Below are positions 36,399 to 45,444 of a stretch of DNA of 64,000 nt, piece by piece. How positions within the stretch are numbered: position 1 is the stretch's first letter; each line of letters starts with the position of its first letter. Source of the DNA: Paenibacillus sp. G2S3 (GTDB taxonomy: Bacteria; Bacillota; Bacilli; Paenibacillales; Paenibacillaceae); the NCBI RefSeq assembly GCF_030123105.1, contig NZ_CP126095.1, forward strand, positions 2,790,001 to 2,854,000, in the 5' to 3' direction. Made by a program: the position numbers and the translations under genes. A model generated the notes under the pieces. The model made no database searches. It saw only the letters and a list, made by a program, of their open reading frames with translations, and was not told the origin of the DNA.

Positions 36399-36432
36399 TC
36401 ATGTTCCCCCTTTGTACTTAATAAAAGACTAA

Positions 36433-36446
36433 TGTTAGCGCTTTCA
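36433..36446 (-). promoter_or_regulatory. cre site overlapping the LytTR gene start of transcription
   Basis: Reverse strand TGAAAGCGCTAACA matches the cre consensus at every position. It begins directly after the -10 TATAAT. Confidence 0.8.
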
Positions 36447-36474
36447 TTATAACACAATCCCTAATCCTTGGAAA
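36446..36474 (-). promoter_or_regulatory. Promoter of the LytTR gene
   Basis: TATAAT (36446-36451, reverse strand) with TTTCCA (36469-36474) 17 bases upstream. The cre lies at about +1, the place of a repressing CcpA site. Confidence 0.65.
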
Positions 36475-36580
36475 GCCTTATTTTTGAACTATTTGTCACA
36501 CTTTTTACTTTATAGTTTGTCTTTAACGTTTAAAAACTGTAAATTATATAATAGCAATACTTTGGAGGAGGAATATAGAG

Positions 36581-37687
36581 ATGGAAAAGCAGACTAAGTT
36601 ATTGCTGTTTACGGGTTCCTATGCAAGTGCCACGGATAATGGTGTGCAGGTATTTGAATTCGATGGCGAAGCAGGAGGTACGTTAAAATTAATCGACTCG
36701 GTTCAGGGCCTAACTAACCCAACCTTTGTTAATGTGGATGCTGCAGCCCTGCGTTTATATGCCATAGGAGAAAAGCCAAATGGTGAGGGTGGAAAAGAGG
36801 GGGAAGTCGTTACCTTTGCTATCGATGCTAAGAGTGGGAAATTGAGCGAATTGAACCGAATAGGCTCAATGCCAGCCTCAGGGAATGGTCAAACGACCAC
36901 ATGCCATATTTCTAGAGATCTAAACGATGAATACGTTGTTGTATGTAGTTATCATGGTGGCAGTGTAGGCTTGATCACATTAGATGAAGGAAAAGTTGCT
37001 AAACAACTGACGGATGTCGCGATACATTCCGGTCATGGTCACCATCCTGAACGTCAGGATCGCCCGCATCCCCATTCAGCTATTTTCAGTCCAGACGGGC
37101 AGTATTTGTTTGTTTCTGATCTTGGGCTTGATATCATTCGGTCTTACAGAATTAACAGAGACTTGAACAAACTAGAAGTTCACGGTGATACTGCGCTTCA
37201 TCCAGGAGCGGGACCTCGTCATTTTACTTTTCATCCAGATGGAAAGTCTGCTTATGTTATAAACGAGGTGGATTCCACGATAACATCGTTTACATATGAC
37301 AGTGCTACTGGAACTCTACACACGGTAGATACAGTTTCAACTTTGCCTGAGGATTTTAAGGAAGAGAATACTTGTGCCGAAATTGCTACTTCAATAGATG
37401 GAAAATATCTTTACGCTTCTAACCGTGGAGCGGATAACATCGCAGTGTTTGCAGTGGATAACGCTACTGCCAAGCTTACACTAATTGAATATGTATCTAC
37501 TCGTGGAGGGCATCCACGACACTTCTCATTAACTCCGGATGGGGCTTATCTTATTGTTGCGAATCGTGACGCTAATAACCTGGTTGTGTTCTCTATCGAA
37601 GCGACCAGTGGTCGTCTCGTATTTACTGGGAATACAGCTGATGTATCCAAGCCGGTGTGTGTGAAGCCTGTGATTTTCCCTATATAA
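36581..37687 (+). CDS. Lactonase family protein (6-phosphogluconolactonase, YkgB-like)
   Basis: This 368-aa seven-bladed beta-propeller of the Lactonase/Pgl family shows LLLFTGSYASATDNGVQVF at the start. The conserved CHISRDLNDEYVVVCSYHGGSV, HPHSAIFSPDGQYLFVSDLG and GPRHFTFHPDGKSAYVINE blocks follow. It probably hydrolyses 6-phosphogluconolactone in the oxidative pentose phosphate pathway, though some relatives act on other lactones. TGGAGGAGG is well placed. It is monocistronic with a strong terminator. Confidence 0.9.
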   Translation: MEKQTKLLLFTGSYASATDNGVQVFEFDGEAGGTLKLIDSVQGLTNPTFVNVDAAALRLYAIGEKPNGEGGKEGEVVTFAIDAKSGKLSELNRIGSMPASGNGQTTTCHISRDLNDEYVVVCSYHGGSVGLITLDEGKVAKQLTDVAIHSGHGHHPERQDRPHPHSAIFSPDGQYLFVSDLGLDIIRSYRINRDLNKLEVHGDTALHPGAGPRHFTFHPDGKSAYVINEVDSTITSFTYDSATGTLHTVDTVSTLPEDFKEENTCAEIATSIDGKYLYASNRGADNIAVFAVDNATAKLTLIEYVSTRGGHPRHFSLTPDGAYLIVANRDANNLVVFSIEATSGRLVFTGNTADVSKPVCVKPVIFPI

Positions 37688-37732
37688 AAGAAACTCTCTT
37701 ACAAGAGTGAATAAGACAGTTTAAGAAAATAA

Positions 37733-37772
37733 TAAAGGGAACACCGGAGATGTAGTCCGGTGTTCCCTTTAT
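37733..37772. terminator. Terminator between the lactonase and hfq-like genes
   Basis: AAAGGGAACACCGGA / TCCGGTGTTCCCTTT, perfect 15-bp stem with a 7-base loop, between convergent genes. Confidence 0.9.
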
Positions 37773-37811
37773 TTTCAAAAATAGGATGAAGAAGTGTAAC
37801 GAGTGTGTGAA

Positions 37812-38033
37812 CTATTTGAGTGAGACGGGCTTAAGAGGTACAATAGTGGATACTGCAGATTTAAAGAGCACATTCTGTCTGCCATCACCTTGACCCTGTA
37901 AAGTGATTGTGAATGCATCATACGAGGTTACGACGCCTTGCATTTTCACACCATTTGTTGTGAAAATGGTCACGGGCACCTTTGTGGAAATAAACTGGTT
38001 CAACAAACGTTCCTGCAATTTTAGACTCTCCAC
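37812..38033 (-). CDS. Hfq-like RNA-binding protein (divergent paralog)
   Basis: This 73-aa Sm-like protein is the same length as Bacillus Hfq and aligns along its length. It keeps the N-terminal LQERLLNQ helix (Gln7), the Sm1 motif with NG-x-x-x-x-G-V and YDAFT (Phe41 and Thr42), and Sm2. Usual Hfq has Y-K-H-A in Sm2; here it reads F57-K58-S59-A60. The His that contacts RNA 3' ends is therefore Ser. The start codon is GTG with GGAG 9 bases upstream. It is not beside miaA, the usual hfq neighbour, so it is likely a second copy. RNA binding needs testing. Confidence 0.8.
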   Translation of the reverse strand: MESLKLQERLLNQFISTKVPVTIFTTNGVKMQGVVTSYDAFTITLQGQGDGRQNVLFKSAVSTIVPLKPVSLK

Positions 38034-38143
38034 TTTGGCAGCACTCCATCTTTTTGTATATTTATTTCTCTATAATTATAGCACGGGTTATAGCTTCTCA
38101 GGAAATGTGATCGACAGGCACAAAATTAGACACGGAGGTATTT

Positions 38144-38785
38144 ATGCTTTATTATCAGAACTGGTCCAGAGGTTTTCGTTATTTTATAGGGTTTGCTGCT
38201 TGTTTCGTCCTTATTGCAATTCTAGTTCATATGAATAAGGTATCATCATTTGATAACTATATGATGCATCTGGTTCAATCCGCTGAATCACCTGGACTGA
38301 CCACATTCGCCAAAGGACTATCTCTGATTGGTTCCTCCAAGGTAGCGATTGGCATATCTATTGGTACGATGGCACTGCTCTATTTTCTGCTGAAACATCG
38401 GCTTGAGCTAATTCTGTTCCTATGGGTTGGACTAGGCTCTCAGCTATTGAATACACTTATGAAGTTATGGTTTCAAAGGGAGCGTCCGAATTTCCATCGT
38501 ATTGTCCAAGAGATCGGTTATAGCTTCCCAAGTGGACATTCCATGGCAGCCTTCTCTTTGTACGGGGTAATAGCCTATTTACTGTGGCGTCATTTGCCGC
38601 GAAGAAGTGAAAGAATCCTGTTAATAATGTTTGCAGTATTCATGACTGTGGGCATTGGCTGGAGTCGTATTTACCTGGGAGTTCATTATCCTAGCGACGT
38701 TATTGGTGGTTATGCTGCAAGTGGTGCGTGGCTGATGTTATCCATCGGTCTATTTGAAGCCTATAAAAAACGGATATCCTCATAA
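38144..38785 (+). CDS. PAP2 family phosphatase
   Basis: This 213-aa membrane phosphatase has about five to six helices. The three PAP2 motifs are clear: KLWFQRERPN, SFPSGHSMAAF and SRIYLGVHYPSDVIGGY. It may dephosphorylate undecaprenyl pyrophosphate or phosphatidylglycerol phosphate. GGAGGT precedes the start. It is divergent from the hfq-like gene and ends at a terminator that overlaps its stop. Confidence 0.92.
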   Translation: MLYYQNWSRGFRYFIGFAACFVLIAILVHMNKVSSFDNYMMHLVQSAESPGLTTFAKGLSLIGSSKVAIGISIGTMALLYFLLKHRLELILFLWVGLGSQLLNTLMKLWFQRERPNFHRIVQEIGYSFPSGHSMAAFSLYGVIAYLLWRHLPRRSERILLIMFAVFMTVGIGWSRIYLGVHYPSDVIGGYAASGAWLMLSIGLFEAYKKRISS

Positions 38786-38808
38786 GGAATGAAGATACCC
38801 GTCTTTTT
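38767..38808 (+). terminator. Terminator overlapping the end of the PAP2 gene
   Basis: ACGGaTATCcTC pairs with GAaGATAcCCGT, followed by CTTTTT. The stop codon lies in the stem. Confidence 0.65.
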
Positions 38809-38817
38809 GTGGATATT

Positions 38818-39315
38818 TTAAGGGGTCATCACGTGATGTTCCGAAGATTTATGATCTTGGAAATGACCCATTTTACTTATTTTTTTCTTCAGCATAGAAG
38901 GAAGTCCAGCCTTTAGCTTTTGGGCTTCGTCTTTCGTTAGACTTCCTTCGGTGATAGCTTGATCCAGCCGCTTACTTGCGGATTCGCTGAGCTTCTGAAT
39001 ATATTGATCTTCCGTCCAGCCTTTCTTCTCAAGGGCAAGCTCGGGGAGCGTTTTGCCAGCTTTAAGGCTTTTAATTAGCTCCGTACGATCCATCTCAAGC
39101 AGCTTGGCTGTTTCGAAAATAATGAAATGTCCGCCGGCTCTGAATTTCCCGTCTTTCCCTGAAGGGGGTCGATGACCTTTTTCAGAAGGCCCAGAATCAG
39201 GTGCAGTTGAGGTTACATTCTCAGCTGACGCGCTCTGAATAGGAGCAAGAGCTGGAGACAAACTGAGGAAAAGAACTGCTGTGATGGTCACTATTTTTTT
39301 GATGTTGTTATTCAT
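38818..39315 (-). CDS. Secreted protein of unknown function, 165 aa
   Basis: A signal peptide (KKIVTITAVLFLSLSPALA) is followed by a Ser/Pro/Gly-rich spacer and a helical domain with FETAKLLEMDRTELIKSLKAG and EKKGWTEDQYIQKLSESA. The pattern MDRTELIKSLKAGKTLPELA also occurs in many Bacillota secreted proteins of unknown role. The tail is basic and His-rich. GAGGTGAGTG lies 9 bases before the ATG. It is convergent with the PAP2 gene. Confidence 0.8.
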   Translation of the reverse strand: MNNNIKKIVTITAVLFLSLSPALAPIQSASAENVTSTAPDSGPSEKGHRPPSGKDGKFRAGGHFIIFETAKLLEMDRTELIKSLKAGKTLPELALEKKGWTEDQYIQKLSESASKRLDQAITEGSLTKDEAQKLKAGLPSMLKKKISKMGHFQDHKSSEHHVMTP

Positions 39316-39503
39316 TCACTCACCTCGTATGTTATATGTGATAGGTACTTACTTGAATTAGTATTCCCTGAAAGCTGAAAGAATCATGAGTGAGAGCTTA
39401 AATGATCTTAAAATTCATCAACTCTAGGCTTGGGTAATTAAAAGAATGAGGGATTCGCAGATGTCCATATTGCAGAGTGGGCCAATTTTTAGGGGGGATA
39501 TTT

Positions 39504-40550
39504 TTGGCTTTTGGAGCTCGCATATTTAAAACAGGAATGGCAGTCACGCTTGCCTTGTATTTAGCCGAACTGCTACATTTTCCATCTTCTGTGGGCGCTG
39601 CGATCGCAGCAATTTTCGCTATGCAGCCATCTATTTATCGCTCTTGGCGTTATTTTCTTGATCAGCTCACAACGACTACAATGGGCGCGGTACTCGCTCT
39701 TCTGGGAGGCATGCTGTTATCCAATAGTCCAATTGCGGTTGGGTTGGTCTGCATTCTTGTCATTATGATCAGTATGAAAATTAACCGAGCGGATACAATT
39801 AGCCTGACACTCGTCACCGTTATAACAGTGATGGAGGCTTCTGGAGAATGGCAGTTCGCGCTGAATCGTTTCTTATTAACATTGACAGGGATTGTTTCTG
39901 CATTTCTAATCAATATTATAGTAGTTCCTCCGAAACCACGGAAACAGTACATCAAGCAAATTGAGAACGTCTTTGCCAGCCTTTCCTTGCTGCTAAGAAC
40001 GGCTGTATCTCATGAGATGAAGGAAAGTGTGTTTCGTGATGAAAAACTTGCACTGGAGTCATCCATAAAATCTTTAGCGGATAAGTACGCTTTGTTTGAG
40101 GAGGAGCAGAAACAGCTAAAGAGGGCGAAGTATAGCCAGACTAGACAAATGGTTGTCTATAAAAATTTATTATCTTCTTTGCAAAAAGGCTTCGATGTCC
40201 TTGAGGCTGTGGATCGGCATTATTTTCAAGCGGATCGAAGTGAAGAGACAGATGCCTTGTTTGACAGTCATTTGGAGCAGTTAATCAAATATCATCAACT
40301 GATCTTGTTGAAATTTGAAGATAAACTAAAACCGAACACCCACGAATCGGAACCCTTGGGAGACGAAAATGATGAATTTTTGAATTCAACGATCCTGGGG
40401 TATAATGCGGAGAAAATAGGTCAACTACGTTTGTATGTTGTAGCCGCAGCTATTTACGATTACGGATATCAATTAGAACGACTGGATAAAGTGGCAGATC
40501 AGATGAATCGTATAGTAACTGAGGAAAAAGAAACGGACCGCGAAGCATAA
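39504..40550 (+). CDS. Aromatic acid exporter family protein (FUSC-like)
   Basis: This 348-aa protein has four to five membrane helices in the first 130 residues (ARIFKTGMAVTLALYLAELL) and a long cytoplasmic helical part. That layout is typical of the aromatic acid exporter/FUSC family. I chose TTG at 39504, with AGGGGGG about 6 bases upstream; the in-frame GTG at 39477 lacks a good RBS. The substrate is not visible; family members export aromatic acids or act in stress resistance. It is monocistronic. Confidence 0.82.
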   Translation: MAFGARIFKTGMAVTLALYLAELLHFPSSVGAAIAAIFAMQPSIYRSWRYFLDQLTTTTMGAVLALLGGMLLSNSPIAVGLVCILVIMISMKINRADTISLTLVTVITVMEASGEWQFALNRFLLTLTGIVSAFLINIIVVPPKPRKQYIKQIENVFASLSLLLRTAVSHEMKESVFRDEKLALESSIKSLADKYALFEEEQKQLKRAKYSQTRQMVVYKNLLSSLQKGFDVLEAVDRHYFQADRSEETDALFDSHLEQLIKYHQLILLKFEDKLKPNTHESEPLGDENDEFLNSTILGYNAEKIGQLRLYVVAAAIYDYGYQLERLDKVADQMNRIVTEEKETDREA

Positions 40551-40628
40551 AACATAACCTTGTGGAGTGTAACATATAAGCTTAAGGATTATGTTCAGCG
40601 TGAAACTTATACTTCTTATTTTGTTAAT

Positions 40629-40653
40629 AATCCGGTCCCAGAGGGGCCGGATT
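40629..40653 (+). terminator. Short hairpin after the exporter gene
   Basis: AATCCGGtCCC / GGggCCGGATT with a 3-base loop and no clear T-tract. A weak terminator. Confidence 0.5.
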
Positions 40654-40711
40654 CATCTATTAAGAATATCCTCACTTGAAATATCAACCTTCCAAAAGGG
40701 GATGAAATGTA

Positions 40712-43063
40712 GTGGAGAATCATGAAATTGAATGGAAAGAGGAACAGCAACGGGTTGACGGAGTGACTAAGCTATTGTCTGCCCATATCCGGCGTTTATC
40801 TGAGGAACTTGGACTCCATCGTAGCGATGTGGTCGATATGCGGAAAGACTTCTGGGAAGAGGTAACAGTAAACTTCAGTAGTCCAGATGATTTAGGGGAA
40901 ACTTCAACAAGTCTGCGCCAACAGTCCCAAATCTTGAATGAGCGCGAACGCCATCATTTACAATCAAGCAAGGCGCTAAAAAAATATAAAAAGCTGCTCG
41001 TCTCACCATACTTTGGGCGCATTGACTTTACAGAAGCACCAAATGGTGAAAAGGAAAAGATTTATTTAGGGATTGGATCCTTGATGGAGGATGATGGCAC
41101 CTTCTTAATCTATGACTGGCGGGCGCCTATTTCCAGCTTATATTATGACGGTGCTCCTGGCCCCGCAGCTTATGAAACACCGGGTGGACTTGTTTCAGGC
41201 ACAATGAATCTTAAACGTCAGTTTGTGATTGTTGATGGTGTTATTGAAGTAATGTTTGATACTGGTGTAACGATCGGCGACGAGCTTCTACAACAGGTGC
41301 TTAGCCATAGTGCTGATGATCGAATGAAGAGTATTGTAGCTACCATTCAGAAAGAGCAAAATGCGATTATCCGCAATGACAAGAGCCGTATGCTGGTTGT
41401 TCAGGGCGCAGCAGGGAGCGGGAAAACCTCCGCTGCGTTGCAGCGGGTAGCTTATCTTTTATATAAATACCGTGAAGTTCTACAAGCAGATCAGATGCTG
41501 TTGTTCTCGCCGAACCCACTGTTTAATAGCTATGTTTCTACCGTGCTTCCTGAGCTAGGTGAAGAAAATATGCAGCAAACTACCTTTCAGATGTATCTAG
41601 AGCATCGTCTTGGACATGAATTCCAGCTGGAAGATGTCTTTAGTCAGACAGAAAGTCTACTGAATGCCCCTGATGGTCCTGAGGTGGGAATACGCAGAGA
41701 AGGCATCGCTTATAAATCATCCGTACCTTTTCTGGATGCGATTCGTCGATATGCTACGATGCTGGAACATGAGGGAATGCTGTTCAAACCCTTAATGTTT
41801 CAAGGAAGAGCCGTAGTCAGTAAAGAGGAAATGGAGCGTCATTTCTATGCCTATGATCCAGCCATTAAGCTTGCGAACCGTGTAGACCTAATGACACGTT
41901 GGCTACTGAAGAAGATCGCTGATTTTAGCCATGAGGAAAGAAATGCTTCATGGGTTGAAGATCAAATTGAGCTATTGGACTCCAGTGATTACCATCGTGC
42001 GTATCAGATGCTGCGACGTAAGAAGAAAGCCACGCAGGATAGTTTTGATGATTTTGATACTGAAAAAGAAGTGTTATCCCGTTATGTAGTCAGCCAACGC
42101 TTAAAACCGCTGCGAGGGTGGACTAAGCGAGGTCGTTTTGTGGATGTTAAAGGGTTGTACAGCATGCTGTTCACTGATCGTGAGCTTATGGAACGTCTAA
42201 ATGGCGTCAATTCTCTGCCGGAAATATGGGAAGAGATTTGTGAACAAACGCTGAAATCTATCGCGGTGAACGAGCTGGCCTATGAAGATGCTACTCCGTT
42301 CCTTTATTTGAAGGAATTAAGCCAAGGGTTCCGTACCAACACGCTGATTCGACATGTGATTGTGGATGAAGTTCAAGATTACTCACCTTTCCAATTAGAG
42401 TTCATGCGCCGTTTATTTCCAAGGGCAAAAATGACTGTGTTGGGTGATCTGAATCAGGCGATCTATGCACAAGGTGAAGTGCTTGGTGATTTGTCTAGTT
42501 TGGTAAGCATTTATGGTGAAGAGAATACAGAAGTGATCTCGTTAACCCGAAGCTATCGCTCCACTTATGAGATTGTGGAATTTACCCGGGCAATGATTCC
42601 TGGAGGGGAACGAATTGTACCTTTTAATCGACGAGGAGAAGAACCTCAGTTAAGCGTGGTGTCTAGCGAGGATGAGCTTCTGAATGCAGTCGAAAAAGAT
42701 ATCCGGAATTTACAATCCAAGGGGTATCATTATGTGGCGGTCATCTGTAAAACAGCAGAGGAAAGCGCACGAGTTCATGATGAACTACATAGTAGGCTAC
42801 CGGTAAGACTCGTTACGAAGGAAACACCGAATTTCCAGAAGGGAACTCTGGTGTTACCTGCTTACTTAGCTAAAGGTGTGGAGTTTGATGCTGTCATCAT
42901 CTACGATGGTTCAGCTGAACGCTATGGCAGAGAAAGTGAGCGTAAACTGTTCTATACAGCTTGTACTCGAGCGATGCACCTGCTTCATATTTTTAGTCTA
43001 GGGGAACCGAACCGATTCCTTCCATCTGTAAAAGCGAAGCCCATGATTGCAAATTCGCTGTAA
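40712..43063 (+). CDS. helD: HelD-like RNA polymerase recycling helicase (UvrD family)
   Basis: This 783-aa superfamily I helicase has an N-terminal coiled-coil arm (about 1-60, HIRRLSEELGLHRSDV), a domain with FTEAPNGEKEKIYLGIGSLM, and Walker A in GAAGSGKTSAALQR (about 231). Motif II VDEVQDYSPFQ and the C-terminal UvrD-like AKGVEFDAVIIYD complete it. HelD-family proteins pull stalled RNA polymerase off DNA using ATP. The start is GTG with AAAAGGGG upstream. It is monocistronic with a terminator after it. Confidence 0.9.
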   Translation: MENHEIEWKEEQQRVDGVTKLLSAHIRRLSEELGLHRSDVVDMRKDFWEEVTVNFSSPDDLGETSTSLRQQSQILNERERHHLQSSKALKKYKKLLVSPYFGRIDFTEAPNGEKEKIYLGIGSLMEDDGTFLIYDWRAPISSLYYDGAPGPAAYETPGGLVSGTMNLKRQFVIVDGVIEVMFDTGVTIGDELLQQVLSHSADDRMKSIVATIQKEQNAIIRNDKSRMLVVQGAAGSGKTSAALQRVAYLLYKYREVLQADQMLLFSPNPLFNSYVSTVLPELGEENMQQTTFQMYLEHRLGHEFQLEDVFSQTESLLNAPDGPEVGIRREGIAYKSSVPFLDAIRRYATMLEHEGMLFKPLMFQGRAVVSKEEMERHFYAYDPAIKLANRVDLMTRWLLKKIADFSHEERNASWVEDQIELLDSSDYHRAYQMLRRKKKATQDSFDDFDTEKEVLSRYVVSQRLKPLRGWTKRGRFVDVKGLYSMLFTDRELMERLNGVNSLPEIWEEICEQTLKSIAVNELAYEDATPFLYLKELSQGFRTNTLIRHVIVDEVQDYSPFQLEFMRRLFPRAKMTVLGDLNQAIYAQGEVLGDLSSLVSIYGEENTEVISLTRSYRSTYEIVEFTRAMIPGGERIVPFNRRGEEPQLSVVSSEDELLNAVEKDIRNLQSKGYHYVAVICKTAEESARVHDELHSRLPVRLVTKETPNFQKGTLVLPAYLAKGVEFDAVIIYDGSAERYGRESERKLFYTACTRAMHLLHIFSLGEPNRFLPSVKAKPMIANSL

Positions 43064-43080
43064 AACCTAATCTTCTAATC

Positions 43081-43120
43081 AAAGATCGTCCTTTCGCCTA
43101 GGCGGGGGACGGTCTTTTTA
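43081..43120 (+). terminator. Terminator of the helD-like gene
   Basis: AAAGATCGTCC pairs with GGACGgTCTTTTT around an inner CGCC/GGCG. Confidence 0.85.
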
Positions 43121-43192
43121 TATGTATGAATAAAGAGGGATGAACAAACCACAATATAGAGAGTCGCAAACAATGACAAAGGTGGTCAGTTC

Positions 43193-44506
43193 ATGAAGGA
43201 AAGAAAATGGGATCTGCTTGCTCTGGCATCCATCCCACTTATAATGACCCTCGGTAACTCCATGCTGTTACCTATTTTGCCACAGATTTCTAAAGAACTC
43301 GGCATTAGCGCTTTTCAGGTGAGTATGCTGATTACTGTTTATGGATTGATGGCTATCGTGATGATCCCAATTGCAGGGTACCTGTCTGATGCTTATGGCC
43401 GAAAAAAGGTGATTCTTCCAAGTCTGATCATTGCTGCTATTGGTGGTGTCGTCTGCGTGATGGCGGCTTGGTTTATGAAGGGCATTAGCGCATATTGGGT
43501 CATTCTAGCTGGACGTTTGTTACAAGGGATCGGTGCGGCAGGTGCTTTTCCCATTGTGTTGCCCTTCGTTGGTGATTTATTCAAGGAAGAAGAGGATGTA
43601 AGCAAAAGTCTGGGAATCATTGAGACCTCTAATACCTTTGGTAAAGTACTCAGTCCGATCCTTGGTGCTTATCTTGGAATATGGCTCTGGTTTGCACCTT
43701 TTATCGCTATTCCTGTTCTATGTCTAATCTCATTTGCTTTAGTTCTGTTTCTGGTTCGAAAGCCAGAAGCGAAGGAACAACCTGAGAAACAGGGGATAAG
43801 AGAATTTTTATCCGGAATTGTGAGCATTTTGCGTGAAAAGGGACGATGGTTGTATGCTATTTTTGCCATAGGCGGCATCTGTATGTTTGTGACCTTTGGC
43901 GTTCAATTCTATTTATCAGAAATGCTGGAGTCTAAATTTAATATGCATGGGGCAATGAAGGGATTTGTTCTAGCAATACCATTAGCCTTGTTATGTCTGT
44001 CTTCATATGGAACAGGAAAGATCATTGGTCAGAACAAAATGCTAATGAAATGGCTGGGCTTTGGTGGGATGGTATTACTAACTGCAGCAATGATCTTCGC
44101 GGGGTTCAATAAAGGTATTTATTTCTTAGTTGGATTTATGGGCTTAGGTTGTGTTGGAATCGGGATTGTGCTTCCTTGTATGGATGCTTTAATCACGGAG
44201 GGTATTGAGAAGGAGAACAGCGGTACGATAACCGCTCTCTACAGCAGTATGAGGTTTATAGGAGTAGCCGCAGGACCGCCAGTGGTATCGCTGCTGTTAA
44301 GCAGTGGTCATTGGGTATTATTCGCTTTGATGGCTACAGTCGGCGCAATTGGGGGTTTGCTGACCTTATTTGCAGTAACGCCAAGCAAGGGTAAAAAAGG
44401 GGAGCCAGGCGTTAAAGACACAGAGAAGAGAATTCATTCGGTCTTGTCGAAGCGTGTTCGTCAAACCTCTGCAATGTCTCTGGACGGAAAAAAGAGCTAT
44501 CCCTAA
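43193..44506 (+). CDS. Major facilitator superfamily transporter
   Basis: This 437-aa protein has 12 membrane segments and the MFS motif between helices 2 and 3 (GYLSDAYGRKKVILP). GRLLQGIGAAGAFPIVLPFVGD in helices 4-5 is the drug:H+ antiporter-type motif C region. It is probably a proton-driven exporter, possibly of drugs. AAAGGTGG precedes the ATG. A soluble tail of about 30 residues ends the protein; its 3' end overlaps the terminator of the opposite gene. Confidence 0.92.
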   Translation: MKERKWDLLALASIPLIMTLGNSMLLPILPQISKELGISAFQVSMLITVYGLMAIVMIPIAGYLSDAYGRKKVILPSLIIAAIGGVVCVMAAWFMKGISAYWVILAGRLLQGIGAAGAFPIVLPFVGDLFKEEEDVSKSLGIIETSNTFGKVLSPILGAYLGIWLWFAPFIAIPVLCLISFALVLFLVRKPEAKEQPEKQGIREFLSGIVSILREKGRWLYAIFAIGGICMFVTFGVQFYLSEMLESKFNMHGAMKGFVLAIPLALLCLSSYGTGKIIGQNKMLMKWLGFGGMVLLTAAMIFAGFNKGIYFLVGFMGLGCVGIGIVLPCMDALITEGIEKENSGTITALYSSMRFIGVAAGPPVVSLLLSSGHWVLFALMATVGAIGGLLTLFAVTPSKGKKGEPGVKDTEKRIHSVLSKRVRQTSAMSLDGKKSYP

Positions 44507-44536
44507 GCTGCGTCACCGTAGCTTGTAGGATAGCTA
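44488..44536 (-). terminator. Terminator of the transaldolase gene
   Basis: Reverse-strand AGCTATCC...GGATAGCT with an inner AAGCT/AGCTT pair and CTCTTTTTT after it. It lies partly inside the 3' end of the MFS gene. Confidence 0.75.
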
Positions 44537-44561
44537 TCTAGATAAAAGAATCTAAAATATT

Positions 44562-45209
44562 TTATGCTTGTGGTACAGATTCCCAATCCTTCAGGAAGCG
44601 TTCAATACCGTTATCTGTCAGCGGATGCTTCCAGAGGGTAGGCAGGAGCGAACCTGGGATAGTAGCAATGTGAGCACCAGCAAGAGCTGCTTGCTCAACA
44701 TGCGCAATGTTACGGATGGATGCTGCAATAATTTCAGAAGTCATACCGTAGTTAGTTAGGATGGTCTTCAGATCCTTGATCAGCTTCATTCCGTCAACAC
44801 CGATATCATCCAAACGTCCTACGAAAGGAGAAATATAAGTTGCGCCTGCTTTTGCAGCCATCAAGCCTTGAGCCGCTGAGAAGACAAGCGTTACGTTAGT
44901 TTTGATACCTTTTTTAGTAAGCTCATAACAAGCTTCCAAGCCATCTTCAGTCATAGGGAGTTTAATGACAACGTTTGGAGCCCACTCAGCAATTTCGTAT
45001 GCTTCTTTAAGCATTTCTTCTGCTTTAAGTCCGATTACTTCTGCGCTTACTGGACCTGGAACGATTGCTACGATTTCTTTGATAACATCTTTAAACAATC
45101 TTCCTTCTTTAGCGATGAGCGACGGGTTAGTCGTAACGCCATCCACTAATCCGAGGCGAGTAATACGTTTGATCTCTTCAATATTTCCGGTGTCCAAGAA
45201 AAACTTCAT
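44562..45209 (-). CDS. tal: Transaldolase, short TalC/fructose-6-phosphate aldolase type
   Basis: This 215-aa TIM barrel of the short transaldolase family starts [13 protein letters not shown] and shows [26 protein letters not shown] carries the Schiff-base Lys, and [16 protein letters not shown] and [13 protein letters not shown] follow. It moves a three-carbon unit between sugar phosphates in the non-oxidative pentose phosphate pathway. The ATG at 45209 has GGGAGG upstream; a longer frame to 45251 has no RBS. A promoter (TTGACA...TATGAA) and a long palindrome lie upstream. Confidence 0.93.
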   Translation of the reverse strand: MKFFLDTGNIEEIKRITRLGLVDGVTTNPSLIAKEGRLFKDVIKEIVAIVPGPVSAEVIGLKAEEMLKEAYEIAEWAPNVVIKLPMTEDGLEACYELTKKGIKTNVTLVFSAAQGLMAAKAGATYISPFVGRLDDIGVDGMKLIKDLKTILTNYGMTSEIIAASIRNIAHVEQAALAGAHIATIPGSLLPTLWKHPLTDNGIERFLKDWESVPQA

Positions 45210-45253
45210 TTTAAGTTTCCTCCCTTGATTTCCATATGGATTGACAAACAATA

Positions 45254-45281
45254 TTCATATTTTCATTATGAGACATGTCAA
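45254..45281 (-). promoter_or_regulatory. Promoter of the transaldolase gene
   Basis: Reverse-strand TTGACA (45276-45281) and TATGAA (45254-45259) are 16 bases apart. Confidence 0.55.
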
Positions 45282-45295
45282 ACGAAGTTTCAACT

Positions 45296-45320
45296 GTTAT
45301 TTTGAATATTTCAAAATAAC
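45296..45320. promoter_or_regulatory. 25-bp perfect palindrome in a divergent promoter region
   Basis: GTTATTTTGAA and TTCAAAATAAC, with a 3-base centre TAT, form a perfect dyad. It lies 15 bases upstream of the transaldolase -35 and 125 bases before the opposite gene. It is AT-rich, has no T-tract after it and looks like an operator. The cognate regulator is not known. Confidence 0.6.
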
Positions 45321-45444
45321 TTTATAGATTGAATATCGCTCACACATGTTAAAGTGTAGATAATATAGGATTGGTCTATGCAGTTATCCATGATAATATA
45401 TAAACGGTATTGTTATTATGGAGTATTGGGTGGGATGTGATGAA

